Source of the DNA: Aequitasia sp047973235
Lineage (GTDB): Bacteria > Bacillota > Clostridia > Lachnospirales > Lachnospiraceae
Assembly: GCA_047973235.1 (NCBI GenBank)
Contig: JBKEBP010000029.1
Coordinates: 1-64,000, forward strand
Length of the DNA: 64,000 nt
Direction: 5' to 3'
Under the pieces are notes generated by a model. That model saw only the letters and a list, made by a program, of their open reading frames with translations. It did not search any database and was not told the origin of the DNA. Below, piece after piece: positions 53,702 to 62,271 of this stretch. Positions within the stretch are counted from its first letter, which is position 1; each line of letters starts with the position of its first letter. Position numbers and translations under genes: made by a program.

Positions 53702-54364
53702 CTAATTTTTTAAATAATCACTGATAACAGTTATTTGTTCACTAAAGGTGCTTCCGAACTTCTTTTCAAACAACGCTCCTCCTATGGTAAATCCCGAAAG
53801 TTTTTCTAACCCTTTAAGAAAGTCTATTTTTTCATAACCATCTACACTTCCAGCTATATATAAAGGCTTCTTAAGATTTTTATTTATATTTAATAATAAT
53901 TCCTTCGGATCACCATCTACATATCGAAAAGCAGATAACGAAACACCACTAACACCTTTCTCTTCAGCATCCTTAGCTGTCCCAACAACAGACTCTATAC
54001 TACCTCTTAGTCTCGAGTCATCTGACAAGCCTACAAATGGTGAGTATAAAATCCCGGCTTCACCTACGATTTTAGCTACGCTATCGTAATACACTGTTCC
54101 AAGCAAATGGTCAACCCCACACTCCGCACACTGCTTTGCTGCACTTACACATGTTTCCTCATCGATTGCCAAAACCTCTATGTAAACAGTTTTATCGTTT
54201 TTCTTCATACATTTTACAAGTTCTTTCATACTTTGCGGCGTTGTGCCTTCTATTTTAAATCCCCAGTGTTTTGAAGGTGCATCCTTTGCTTCTATAAATA
54301 TTTCTAAAGCATTGTCTACCGTGACATCATGCCACGTCAACATTACTATCAGCTCTTTGTTCAT
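53702..54364 (-). CDS. HisA/HisF-like TIM-barrel protein of unknown function
   Basis: A 220-residue protein I do not recognise as a named enzyme. It alternates strand-helix like a barrel. The end (PLYIAGSVDGYEKIDFLKGL, then GFTIGGALFEKKF) resembles the phosphate-binding strands 7-8 of HisA-like barrels. An N-terminal TWHDVT and a central DHLLGTVYYD could hold catalytic acids. It is the last gene of the operon with the FrlA-like permease and two cyclase-family hydrolases, and so is probably an isomerase or aldolase of that pathway (inference). Confidence 0.75.
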   Translation of the reverse strand: MNKELIVMLTWHDVTVDNALEIFIEAKDAPSKHWGFKIEGTTPQSMKELVKCMKKNDKTVYIEVLAIDEETCVSAAKQCAECGVDHLLGTVYYDSVAKIVGEAGILYSPFVGLSDDSRLRGSIESVVGTAKDAEEKGVSGVSLSAFRYVDGDPKELLLNINKNLKKPLYIAGSVDGYEKIDFLKGLEKLSGFTIGGALFEKKFGSTFSEQITVISDYLKN

Positions 54365-54376
54365 ATAAGCTCTCCT

Positions 54377-55735
54377 CTATCCTTCAATTTTCTTATTTCT
54401 GCTTTCCCAGAAATAATATGCCGGTAATCCTGTTACGATTGCTAATACCGCACAAACAAGACCTGCAACAGGCGCCCATAAGAAAGTAGACACAATAAGG
54501 GTTCCCGTCATAAACATGGCTACCAAGACCATGACAATTCTTGCCGGCATTCTGTATGTAGGTTTGTAATGTTCTTTGTTTTTAAGCACAAGAACCGTTC
54601 CAAACGTTAGGAAGTTTTTAAGCAATGCTACGAGTGTAAAATAACCTAATAAGTCTGCCAATGATGTTGCAAATATAAGTATTATAGCAACCGCGCACTG
54701 TACTAAAATAGAGAAGTAAGGTGTCTCGTATTTAGGATGTACTTTTGCAAATGACTTGAAGAATAATCCGTCTTTAGCCATTGCATACTCAATTCTCGGT
54801 TGAAACAGAATACAACTTGATAGGGATCCAATAACAACTATTACTGCCATTACCGCAACAATAACACCTGCGGAACTTCCAATTACAGGAATCTTTGATG
54901 CCAGAAGTGCAATTGGCGCATCTGAACTAGCCAATTCATCAATGTGTAATAACCCTGAAGCAACAACTGTTAATCCTACATATACAGCAAGAACTATAAT
55001 CGCTGTAAGTATAAGACCTTTCGGCATATTCTTTTCAGGTTTTCGGATCTCTCCCGACATATAACAAGGGGCTGCCATACCATCAAACGACCATGTTGTT
55101 GCTGATACACCGGCTAACAACGCACCAATACCTACTGCCCCGGCACCAAGTAAAGGTTCAGTTGACATAAATAAATCACCTTTTATAAAAAATATTCCAA
55201 CACCAATAATTAAAACAAACGGTACAACCTTAAGTGCTGTAATAAATGTTTGGAATTTTCCGCCACCTTCTACTGAACGAAGATGAACAAACATAAATAT
55301 AAGAACAAAACCTACCGCTACAAACTTAAGAATCAGTCCATGCACCGGAATAAAGAAAGCTAAGTAATTTGCTATGGCAAGTGCCATAATTGATATTGAC
55401 GGTGGGTCCGTTGCCCAGAAACTGATCCATCCACAAAGAAACGCTAATGGACGAGAGCCCGCCTCTCTAAAATAAACATATTGACCACCATTTTCAGGAA
55501 ATGCACTTGCAAGCTCTGCATAACAAAAGTTGGCCGGAATTTGAACCAAACCTCCTATTAAGAATGCTAAAACTAGAAACAAACTACTTCCTGCCGCTCC
55601 GGCAACTTCACCTAATGATGAAAAAATACCGGACCCTATTGTTGTACCTACTCCAAGTGCAATAACCGCACCCAACCCAAGTTTACGTTTTAGTTCTACT
55701 GTCTCTTGTTGTGGTGTCTTTTGAATTTCACTCAT
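54377..55735 (-). CDS. APC-family permease resembling fructoselysine transporter FrlA
   Basis: A 452-residue permease with about twelve helices. The start at 55735 follows ATAGGAGGGAGAAG. It resembles, from memory, E. coli FrlA throughout: VGTTIGSGIFSSLGEVAGAAG, AELASAFPENG, GSRPLAFLCGW, SISIMALAIANYL, FVHLRSVEGG and GSLSSCILFQPRIEYAMAKD. FrlA imports Amadori products. Here it lies with two cyclase-family hydrolases and a HisA-like barrel, and an FrlB-like deglycase lies 7 kb away. The substrate is probably an amino-acid-sugar conjugate (inference). Confidence 0.85.
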   Translation of the reverse strand: MSEIQKTPQQETVELKRKLGLGAVIALGVGTTIGSGIFSSLGEVAGAAGSSLFLVLAFLIGGLVQIPANFCYAELASAFPENGGQYVYFREAGSRPLAFLCGWISFWATDPPSISIMALAIANYLAFFIPVHGLILKFVAVGFVLIFMFVHLRSVEGGGKFQTFITALKVVPFVLIIGVGIFFIKGDLFMSTEPLLGAGAVGIGALLAGVSATTWSFDGMAAPCYMSGEIRKPEKNMPKGLILTAIIVLAVYVGLTVVASGLLHIDELASSDAPIALLASKIPVIGSSAGVIVAVMAVIVVIGSLSSCILFQPRIEYAMAKDGLFFKSFAKVHPKYETPYFSILVQCAVAIILIFATSLADLLGYFTLVALLKNFLTFGTVLVLKNKEHYKPTYRMPARIVMVLVAMFMTGTLIVSTFLWAPVAGLVCAVLAIVTGLPAYYFWESRNKKIEG

Positions 55736-55760
55736 TCTTCTCCCTCCTATTCTATACACA

Positions 55761-56456
55761 TCATATTTTTAAAGCTATTATTCTTGCCGGTGATGCGTCC
55801 ATTCGCTGCATCGGCAACCCCAAAACAAAAACTGTTGTGCGTAGTCCCTCAATTTCGCTTAAATTAGTCAACGACTCAACTATACCTATTCCATTCTCAA
55901 AACATTTAACATGAATTGGTTCCCCATACAACTCATGCATGCGCCCTTCTTCATCATATCCATCCGTTAACTCAATACCGGATGCATCCGTTCCTATTAA
56001 TTTGGGATGATACTTTAACAACCAATCTAAGGCTTCAGTCGATAATGGTGGATATGGTTGCCAGTTTTCTTTACGAAAATACTTGTCATATCCTGTATAT
56101 AGGAATACAATATCCCCATCTTTAATCTCGTTTTCCGCCTTCATTACATCATCGATCGTTATTTCTTCGCCCGGATTCTTTCCCGTACAGTTTATTACCA
56201 TACATTCACCCACCAGATTTTCTGTAGGAAAGGTCATACAATCTTTTCCACCGAAAATGTGATGATATGGAACTTCAACATGACTTCCTGCGTGAGCTGC
56301 AAATGTAGCTGCACTCTCTATATACCAATTCTTAGGATCTGCAGAAGGACTTTTCATACGACTATCGACTGTACAATTTGCATCATAAGGAAAGTTTTCT
56401 TTACGCCTATACAACTTGTGGCTCAGCTCAACAATCTGATTCTTTTCTATTTTCAT
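55761..56456 (-). CDS. Cyclase/kynurenine formamidase-family metal hydrolase (copy 1)
   Basis: A 231-residue protein of the cyclase family. The metal motif reads HAGSHVEVPYHH, against the family's usual His-x-Gly-Thr-His-x-Asp-x-Pro-x-His, so the Asp is Glu here. YTGYDKYF and GTDASGIEL are also conserved landmarks, and FVLGLPMQRMDASPARIIAL forms the C-terminal strand. Relatives hydrolyse amides or lactone-like bonds, such as N-formylkynurenine. It is a close tandem paralogue of the next gene, after 23 bp. The substrate is unknown. Confidence 0.85.
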   Translation of the reverse strand: MKIEKNQIVELSHKLYRRKENFPYDANCTVDSRMKSPSADPKNWYIESAATFAAHAGSHVEVPYHHIFGGKDCMTFPTENLVGECMVINCTGKNPGEEITIDDVMKAENEIKDGDIVFLYTGYDKYFRKENWQPYPPLSTEALDWLLKYHPKLIGTDASGIELTDGYDEEGRMHELYGEPIHVKCFENGIGIVESLTNLSEIEGLRTTVFVLGLPMQRMDASPARIIALKI

Positions 56457-56479
56457 GATCTCTCCTCCATTTTGAACTT

Positions 56480-57163
56480 CTACAAATCTTTAATTGCTAT
56501 AATACGAGCCGGAGAAGCATCCATGCCTTGCATAGGTAATCCCAATACAAAGACCGTAGTACGACACCCATCTATTTCACCTAAGTTAGTAAGCGACTCA
56601 ACAATTGCAATTCCCCGTTGAAAACAGGTAACATGTATTGGCTCGCCAAACAGCTCATGCATGCGTCCTTCTTCATCATATCCATCGCTTAGCTCAACAC
56701 CGGATGCATCCGTTCCTATTATCTTAGGGTTGTATTGAAGCAACCAGTCCAAAGCATCTTTCGATAGTGGAGGATAAGGCTGCCAATTTTCTTTACGGAA
56801 ATATTTGTCATATCCTGTATAAAGGAATACGATATCTCCATCCTCAATAGTAGACTCTACCCTTTTAACATCCTCTAGCGTAATTTCCTCCCCCGGCTCC
56901 TTCCCCAGGCAGTTAATAACTGTACATTCTCCAATTAGATTCTCAACCGGAAATGTCGCCATATCCGAGCCATCTACTAAATGATGATACGGAACTTCAA
57001 TATGAGTACCAGCATGTGAAGCTAGAGTCGCAAAACATTCAATATACCAGTTTTTGGGCCATAGTCGGCTTTCCTCTCCAAGTTTAGCTTCATATGGGAA
57101 ATTCTCCGCTCCATCAAGTAAGGGGTGATACAGTTCTACGATCTGTTCTTTTTTAAATATCAT
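56480..57163 (-). CDS. Cyclase/kynurenine formamidase-family metal hydrolase (copy 2)
   Basis: A 227-residue tandem paralogue of the gene downstream. The start at 57163 follows GAAAGGAGAGTTTGAC. The metal motif is HAGTHIEVPYHH, again with Glu in place of the common Asp. Both copies keep every visible metal ligand, so they may form a heteromer or split two substrates. It is the first gene of the permease operon, under a promoter at 57208-57236. Confidence 0.85.
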   Translation of the reverse strand: MIFKKEQIVELYHPLLDGAENFPYEAKLGEESRLWPKNWYIECFATLASHAGTHIEVPYHHLVDGSDMATFPVENLIGECTVINCLGKEPGEEITLEDVKRVESTIEDGDIVFLYTGYDKYFRKENWQPYPPLSKDALDWLLQYNPKIIGTDASGVELSDGYDEEGRMHELFGEPIHVTCFQRGIAIVESLTNLGEIDGCRTTVFVLGLPMQGMDASPARIIAIKDL

Positions 57164-57207
57164 GTCAAACTCTCCTTTCACAACTTGCGTTTCTCGCTTA
57201 CTCCTTA

Positions 57208-57236
57208 AAAATAACAGATGAGTTGACGCTAGTCAA
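57208..57236 (-). promoter_or_regulatory. Promoter of the cyclase-permease operon with overlapping palindrome
   Basis: Minus strand: TTGACT (57231-57236), 17-bp spacer, TATTTT (57208-57213). The -35 lies inside a perfect inverted repeat TTGAC-N4-GTCAA (57223-57236), an operator candidate. Confidence 0.65.
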
Positions 57237-57295
57237 TACGCATAACGTACAATATTTTCTCAACTTATCTAGTTTGTGTTTGGTTATATTGTCGA

Positions 57296-57324
57296 TTGTA
57301 TTTTTTTATTCCAACTTGTATAAT
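57296..57324 (+). promoter_or_regulatory. Promoter of the kinase-transketolase operon
   Basis: TTGTAT (57296-57301), 17-bp spacer, TATAAT (57319-57324). A perfect inverted repeat ACGTA-N3-TACGT (57327-57339) covers the expected start point. Confidence 0.75.
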
Positions 57325-57326
57325 GA

Positions 57327-57339
57327 ACGTAGTTTACGT
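57327..57339. promoter_or_regulatory. Inverted repeat at the kinase-operon start point
   Basis: ACGTAGTTTACGT, with 5-bp arms around GTT, directly after the -10 box. Probable repressor site; the two UTRA-GntR regulators downstream are candidates. Confidence 0.5.
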
Positions 57340-57354
57340 AGTGGAGGTGATTTA

Positions 57355-58830
57355 GTGTCAAAATATATTTTAGCAATTGACCAAAGTACTACAGGTACAA
57401 AGGGCGTACTTTTTAATGAAAAAGCTGAAATCGTTTCAAGTAAGTCCCTTATTCACAAGCAATATTACCCTAACCCCGGACATGTCGAACAAGATGCAGA
57501 AGAAATTTTCAACCAGACCAAAACCATTTTATATGAAATGTTTAACAGTGTTTCTGCTAATGACGACATTTTAGCCTTGGCTATTACGGTTCAAACCGGG
57601 GCTTTTGTCCTTTGGGATAAACATACCGGAATTCCTATTCATAATATTATAGGTTGGCACTGTAACCGCGGTGAGACTTGTTGTTCCAAGTTGAGCAGCT
57701 CACAGAAATCTATCATCATAGAGAAAAGTGGCACTGATGCCTCAGCATATCTACCGGCTGCTAAACTAGGATGGCTATTTGAAAATTACACAGGTCTTCT
57801 TGATGAAGCATTAGAAGGTAATATACTGTTTGGAACCATAGAAACCTGGTTAATATGGAAATTAACCAATGGTAAAGTACACGCTTCAGATTATTGTAAC
57901 GCAAGCATAACTCAGCTCTTCAATCAAAACACCTTGGCATGGGACCATGAGCTTTTAGAAATATTTGGTGTTCCAAAATCAATACCGCCTGAATTAATGG
58001 ATGCAGATGCAAATTATGGCAACATTAACATACCCGGGTTACCATCCACACCTATTACCGGTGTTATTGGCGACAGTGCCGCTGCGTTGTTTGGTCAATG
58101 TGGATTTAACGTTGGAGATATGAAGATAACATATGGAACCGGTTCTTCTATTCTAATGAACCTTGGCGACAGACCTCATTCTCCTGCTAACGGTATGACA
58201 ACCTCAGTTGGATGGCGCATCAACGGAAAGATATCATATGTATGGGAAGGAACAGCCGTGTGTACAGGAGCCGTTATTTCTTGGTTAGTAAATGACTTAG
58301 AGCTTTTAGATGACGCTGCACAATCGGAGGAAGTCGCTGCAATGGTCGAGGATTCTGAAGGTGTTTATCTTGTACCTGCTTTTTCAGGTCTTGGCACCCC
58401 ATATAGAGACAGTAACGCTAGAGCATGCATAGTAAATATGTCCACCGGAACCAAAAGACCACACATCGTTCGTGCCGCTTTAGATTGCATCGCATATCAA
58501 ATCAAGGATATGGTAAACACCATAGAACAACAAACGAATGAAAAGATTCCTTGTCTTCTCGTTGATGGCGGAGTAACCAGAAACAAACTTCTAATGCAGT
58601 TTCAGTCAGATATTTTAGGCATTCCTATTCTAAGGAGCCAAGCTGAAGAAAGTAGTGCTTTAGGCGTGTTCTATGCTGCAGGATTAGCAGTTGGGTTATT
58701 TGAAAATCAAGACTTTCTATATAACCTTGGTAAAAAAAGACAACATTTTGAACCAAATATGTCATATGAAAGGATCGATTCACTTTACGCCGGTTGGCAA
58801 AAAGCAATTGAACAAGCTCGCTTAAAGTAA
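57355..58830 (+). CDS. GlpK-like FGGY carbohydrate kinase
   Basis: A 491-residue kinase. I choose the GTG at 57355, which follows GTGGAGGTGATTTA, because the frame upstream of it covers the promoter. Landmarks resemble glycerol kinase: YILAIDQSTTGTKGVLF, NPGHVEQDAEEI, VIGDSAAALFGQ with the catalytic Asp, ITYGTGSSILMN and VDGGVTRNKLLMQFQSD. The GlpK substrate loop is not clearly kept, so the substrate may be another polyol or ketose. It is followed after 25 bp by a split transketolase, which suggests a phosphorylated ketose enters the pentose-phosphate pool. Confidence 0.86.
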   Translation: MSKYILAIDQSTTGTKGVLFNEKAEIVSSKSLIHKQYYPNPGHVEQDAEEIFNQTKTILYEMFNSVSANDDILALAITVQTGAFVLWDKHTGIPIHNIIGWHCNRGETCCSKLSSSQKSIIIEKSGTDASAYLPAAKLGWLFENYTGLLDEALEGNILFGTIETWLIWKLTNGKVHASDYCNASITQLFNQNTLAWDHELLEIFGVPKSIPPELMDADANYGNINIPGLPSTPITGVIGDSAAALFGQCGFNVGDMKITYGTGSSILMNLGDRPHSPANGMTTSVGWRINGKISYVWEGTAVCTGAVISWLVNDLELLDDAAQSEEVAAMVEDSEGVYLVPAFSGLGTPYRDSNARACIVNMSTGTKRPHIVRAALDCIAYQIKDMVNTIEQQTNEKIPCLLVDGGVTRNKLLMQFQSDILGIPILRSQAEESSALGVFYAAGLAVGLFENQDFLYNLGKKRQHFEPNMSYERIDSLYAGWQKAIEQARLK

Positions 58831-58855
58831 ACATTCTGAAAGGACTCTGAAATAT

Positions 58856-59680
58856 ATGGAAAGAATATCCCTATTGCAAAAAGCAAATGACATTAGGAAA
58901 ACAACATTGACCATGTGTTACCATGCCCACACCGGACATATAGGTGGCAGCTTATCAAGCATTGACTATTTAACCGCTCTTTTTTATAAAATAATGAACT
59001 ATGATGTCAGTAATCCTACATGGAAAGAAAGAGACCGTTTTATTCTAAGTAAAGGTCATAATATCGAAGGATATATAAGCATTCTTGCCGATTTGGGGTT
59101 TATAGAAAAATCCGAACTCGATACTTTTTGCCAATTTGGTTCACGTCTAATAGGTCATCCCGATATAAATGTTCCCGGAGTTGAGATGAATACCGGCTCA
59201 TTAGGGCATGGAATAGGTGGCGCTTGCGGAATGGCATTAGGCGGGCAAAAGGCAAACGCTTCATTTCGTGTTTACTGTCTGCTCGGTGACGGAGAACTTG
59301 CCGAAGGTTCCGTTTGGGAAGCGTTCATGTTCGCAAGTAACTACAATTTAAGTAACCTTTATGTTGCTATTGATAGGAATCGACTTCAGATAAGTGGACC
59401 TACAGAAAATGTAATGCGACTCGAACCCTTAGAGCAAAAAGTGAAATCTTTTGGATTTGCGACAGAAGTGATAGATGGGAATAATATACCTCAAATACTT
59501 ACAGCCTTCGAACGATTGGAACAAGTCAATGACAAACCTAAAATGATTATTTTAAACACTATAAAAGGAAAAGGGATTTCTTTTATGGAAAATAATCCCA
59601 AGTGGCATCACGGACATATTAATGATGAACAATATGCCTTAGCAGTTTCTGATTTAGATAATATCGGGAGGTATTTATAG
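58856..59680 (+). CDS. Transketolase, N-terminal subunit
   Basis: A 274-residue thiamine-diphosphate-binding half of a split transketolase. The cofactor motif GDGELAEGSVWEA with downstream Asn (IDRNRLQ) is present, as are HTGHIGGSLS at about 22-31 and the tail HGHINDE. It pairs with the pyrimidine-binding half, whose start lies 1 nt after this gene's stop. It would move two-carbon units between ketose and aldose phosphates produced by the adjacent kinase. Confidence 0.93.
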   Translation: MERISLLQKANDIRKTTLTMCYHAHTGHIGGSLSSIDYLTALFYKIMNYDVSNPTWKERDRFILSKGHNIEGYISILADLGFIEKSELDTFCQFGSRLIGHPDINVPGVEMNTGSLGHGIGGACGMALGGQKANASFRVYCLLGDGELAEGSVWEAFMFASNYNLSNLYVAIDRNRLQISGPTENVMRLEPLEQKVKSFGFATEVIDGNNIPQILTAFERLEQVNDKPKMIILNTIKGKGISFMENNPKWHHGHINDEQYALAVSDLDNIGRYL

Positions 59681-59681
59681 T

Positions 59682-60614
59682 TTGAAAATAGCATGTAGAA
59701 AAGCACTTTCTGAAGAATTGATAATACTTGGTAAAAAAAATGCAAATATCTATGTTGTAACAACGGATTCAAAAGGTTCTGCAACTTTAGACGATTTTGC
59801 GGGCGAGATTCCTAACCAATTTATTGAATGTGGTATTGCAGAACAAAATGCGGTGGGCATCAGTGGTGGATTGGCGTCATGTGACAATATTGTATTTGTA
59901 TGCTCTCCATCCCCTTTTTTAAGCGGTAGAAGTTATGAACAAATAAAAATCGATGCAGTATATAACAATAGAAACGTTAAACTAATTGGTATAAGTGGTG
60001 GATTCAGTTATGGAACACTAGGTTTCTCGCATCACTCACTGCAGGATATATCTATGCTTCGCACACTTCCGGGACTCACTCTCCTAGTACCTAGTGATGA
60101 TATACAAACTCGAGCCTTGGTTCGAATCATGAGCGACAACTATGGCCCTATGTATATGCGACTAGGTCGTAATCCGGTAAACAGAATATACGATGAAGCC
60201 GAAAAATTCACCATCGGAAAATCAAAATATTTGCATCACGGCAATGACGTTACCATTATGGCTGTAGGTGAAACCGTATGGCAGGCTCTTGAAGCTGCAA
60301 AATTGTTAGAAAATATTAATATACACGCTACCGTCCTTGATATGTTCTCCGTAAAACCGATTGATAAAGAAGCCATTATTGCTGCTGCAATACAAACAAA
60401 ACGTATTGTAACAGTAGAAGAACACAGTATACTTGGCGGTCTTGGAAGTGCCGTATGTGAAATTGTTTCTCAACCCAATCCCGTTCCAATAAAAATAATA
60501 GGAACACCGGATAATCACATCATCTCAGGTGAATCTCCTGATCTGTACCGACATTTTAAACTAACTGCGAAGGACATAGCCATGACTGTATCCGATTGGT
60601 TATCGACATTATAG
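59682..60614 (+). CDS. Transketolase, C-terminal subunit
   Basis: A 310-residue pyrimidine-binding and C-terminal half. The start codon is TTG at 59682, preceded by GGGAGG at 11 nt. Glu in FIECGIAEQNAVGISGG is the proton relay for thiamine diphosphate, YGTLGFSHHSLQD is the usual active-site stretch and VTVEEHSILGGLG lies in the C-terminal domain. It ends a three-gene operon before a hairpin. Confidence 0.93.
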   Translation: MKIACRKALSEELIILGKKNANIYVVTTDSKGSATLDDFAGEIPNQFIECGIAEQNAVGISGGLASCDNIVFVCSPSPFLSGRSYEQIKIDAVYNNRNVKLIGISGGFSYGTLGFSHHSLQDISMLRTLPGLTLLVPSDDIQTRALVRIMSDNYGPMYMRLGRNPVNRIYDEAEKFTIGKSKYLHHGNDVTIMAVGETVWQALEAAKLLENINIHATVLDMFSVKPIDKEAIIAAAIQTKRIVTVEEHSILGGLGSAVCEIVSQPNPVPIKIIGTPDNHIISGESPDLYRHFKLTAKDIAMTVSDWLSTL

Positions 60615-60622
60615 TAAAACAA

Positions 60623-60657
60623 ATCCCCGAAATCTCATTTCTCAGAGTTTCGGGGAT
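60623..60657. terminator. Hairpin between convergent transketolase and GntR genes
   Basis: ATCCCCGAAA...CTC pairs with GAG...TTTCGGGGAT (13 bp with one bulge each side, 8-nt loop), 8 nt past the transketolase stop and 4 nt before the convergent gene's stop. No long T-run on either strand. Confidence 0.65.
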
Positions 60658-60661
60658 GATA

Positions 60662-61405
60662 TTAATTATGCATATTTATTCGAAATGATTCCTTGTCACT
60701 TCGTATATATGACCTGGTGACTTCTATCATGCTTCCATTCTGATCACGGTAATTGCATTCCAGCATAAAAAGTGCAACATCATCGGACACTTTTAACATT
60801 TTCCTTGTTTTGGAATCCTCCCCTGTAAACAGCTCCATAGATTGTCGCATGCTGCATTGTTCAATTCCATAAAACTTAAATATATCTCGCATATTGAAAA
60901 CCGAAGAGTTCACCTCCTCAAGTTGTGGTATTACGGCTTGAGGTATGTATATTTCCTCTAACGAAAGCGGCAACTCGTCAACACATTTCAAGTGACGGAT
61001 ATAGAAAATCAAATCCTTAGGATCAATATTAAAAAAATTGGCGTATTTATCACCCGCATAACGGAGTGTTTTTATCTGCTCTTTAACCGTAACTCGCTTG
61101 CTCATAGTCTCAGAACCAATAAATCCACCTTGTTCTTCCAAAAGTTCTTCATACTTTTCTCCAACCACAAAAACACCTTTCCCGTGCTCTCGTTGTAGTA
61201 TCCCCTCATTAACTAATGCATCTACAGCATTTCTAACTGTTAGTCGATTAATCCCAAATGTTTCTGCAAGTTTATTTTCAGATGGTATTGCGGTACCCGG
61301 AGAATACTCACCTTCTTCTACTTTGTGTCTTATTAACTCACGTAATTGAAGATAAACAGGCATCTTATAATTTTTATCTTTGATTTTTTTTTCAGAATTC
61401 CCCAT
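60662..61405 (-). CDS. GntR-family regulator with UTRA domain (copy 1)
   Basis: A 247-residue HutC/FrlR-type regulator. A winged helix-turn-helix lies at about 15-85 (AIPSENKLAETFGINRLTVRNAV, wing EHGKGVFV) and a UTRA ligand domain at about 100-245 (YIRHLKCVDELPLSLEEIYIP). E. coli FrlR is of this type and controls the fructoselysine genes. It starts 12 bp after its paralogue and follows it in the same direction. It is a candidate reader of the operators at 52.6-52.8 and 57.2-57.3 kb. Confidence 0.9.
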   Translation of the reverse strand: MGNSEKKIKDKNYKMPVYLQLRELIRHKVEEGEYSPGTAIPSENKLAETFGINRLTVRNAVDALVNEGILQREHGKGVFVVGEKYEELLEEQGGFIGSETMSKRVTVKEQIKTLRYAGDKYANFFNIDPKDLIFYIRHLKCVDELPLSLEEIYIPQAVIPQLEEVNSSVFNMRDIFKFYGIEQCSMRQSMELFTGEDSKTRKMLKVSDDVALFMLECNYRDQNGSMIEVTRSYIRSDKESFRINMHN

Positions 61406-61417
61406 AACGCTCCTTGT

Positions 61418-62143
61418 TTATCCGTTTTTTTCTATAACACTTACCATCTTAAATTTATCTGCTCTGTGCAGTGATTTATAATAAAGAATCGGCATCTCCA
61501 TTTGGTTACAGATTTGTCCCGATGAAAAGAATATCGGTTCGCCCGGTTTCAATGATAATATTTTTGCTTCCTCTTCACTTACATAAGTAACACTTATTTT
61601 CTCTTGCCCCGATGTTTGGATTTGATTATAACTATGCCTAAAAATATAGTCCATAGAGTTCCTTTCAGAGAAATTCTCTCCAAAATCCGGATATGATTCA
61701 TAATCAAAGTATGTTGTCTCCAAGACACTCGGTACATCTCCTATTATTCTAACCCTAACATATTCATATACTTTTCTCCCTATATCAATCTTTAATCTAT
61801 TAGATATAGACTTATTAGCTTCTATAATTTGCATACTAACAATTTTAGTTATTATGTTAATCCCCTGCTGTCTTATCTCATCATTAGAAGAGGTGACACC
61901 GACAAGATTTCTAATAAGCTTGGGCTTAGATACATAAACTCCCGAACCCTTAACCCTATATAGCAAGTCTCTTTCAACAAGCAAGTCGACTGCATTACGG
62001 AGTGTAGAACGATTTAATCCCCACATCTCACACAAATCTCTTTCCGATGGAATACGTGTATTCGCATTTAGTCTATTTACTGTGATGAAATTTTCCAATT
62101 TTTCAATTGCATCCATACCCGGTTGAATCTGATGAATCTCCAT
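61418..62143 (-). CDS. GntR-family regulator with UTRA domain (copy 2)
   Basis: A 241-residue paralogue of the next gene. The ATG at 62143 is 6 nt from GAGGAGG, while the ATG at 62149 touches it and is rejected. The N-terminal winged helix-turn-helix has TRIPSERDLCEMWGLNRSTLRNAV and the UTRA domain contains SVLETTYFDYESYPDF. A 12-bp palindrome AAAACATGTTTT (62187-62198) upstream could be its own operator. It lies downstream of the HAD and deglycase genes. Confidence 0.9.
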   Translation of the reverse strand: MEIHQIQPGMDAIEKLENFITVNRLNANTRIPSERDLCEMWGLNRSTLRNAVDLLVERDLLYRVKGSGVYVSKPKLIRNLVGVTSSNDEIRQQGINIITKIVSMQIIEANKSISNRLKIDIGRKVYEYVRVRIIGDVPSVLETTYFDYESYPDFGENFSERNSMDYIFRHSYNQIQTSGQEKISVTYVSEEEAKILSLKPGEPIFFSSGQICNQMEMPILYYKSLHRADKFKMVSVIEKNG

Positions 62144-62243
62144 AACCATCCTCCTCAAAAAACATATCATCTTATTTTACAACAAAAAAACATGTTTTAA
62201 AATGGAATTTGGTAAATTTTTCAAATATAATATTCATTTATGC

Positions 62244-62269
62244 AAAATTAGGGTCATTACCCTAATTTT
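62244..62269. terminator. Perfect terminator hairpin after the HAD gene
   Basis: AAAATTAGGGT / ACCCTAATTTT, 11-bp perfect stem with a CATT loop, 3 nt past the HAD stop on the minus strand. The stem's own ends supply short A and T runs on both strands. Confidence 0.78.
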
Positions 62270-62271
62270 AT

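Noticed and set aside
57223..57354. ATG-started extension of the GlpK-like kinase
   Set aside because: Covers the promoter and operator repeats; the GTG at 57355 has GGAGG before it and begins the conserved kinase fold.
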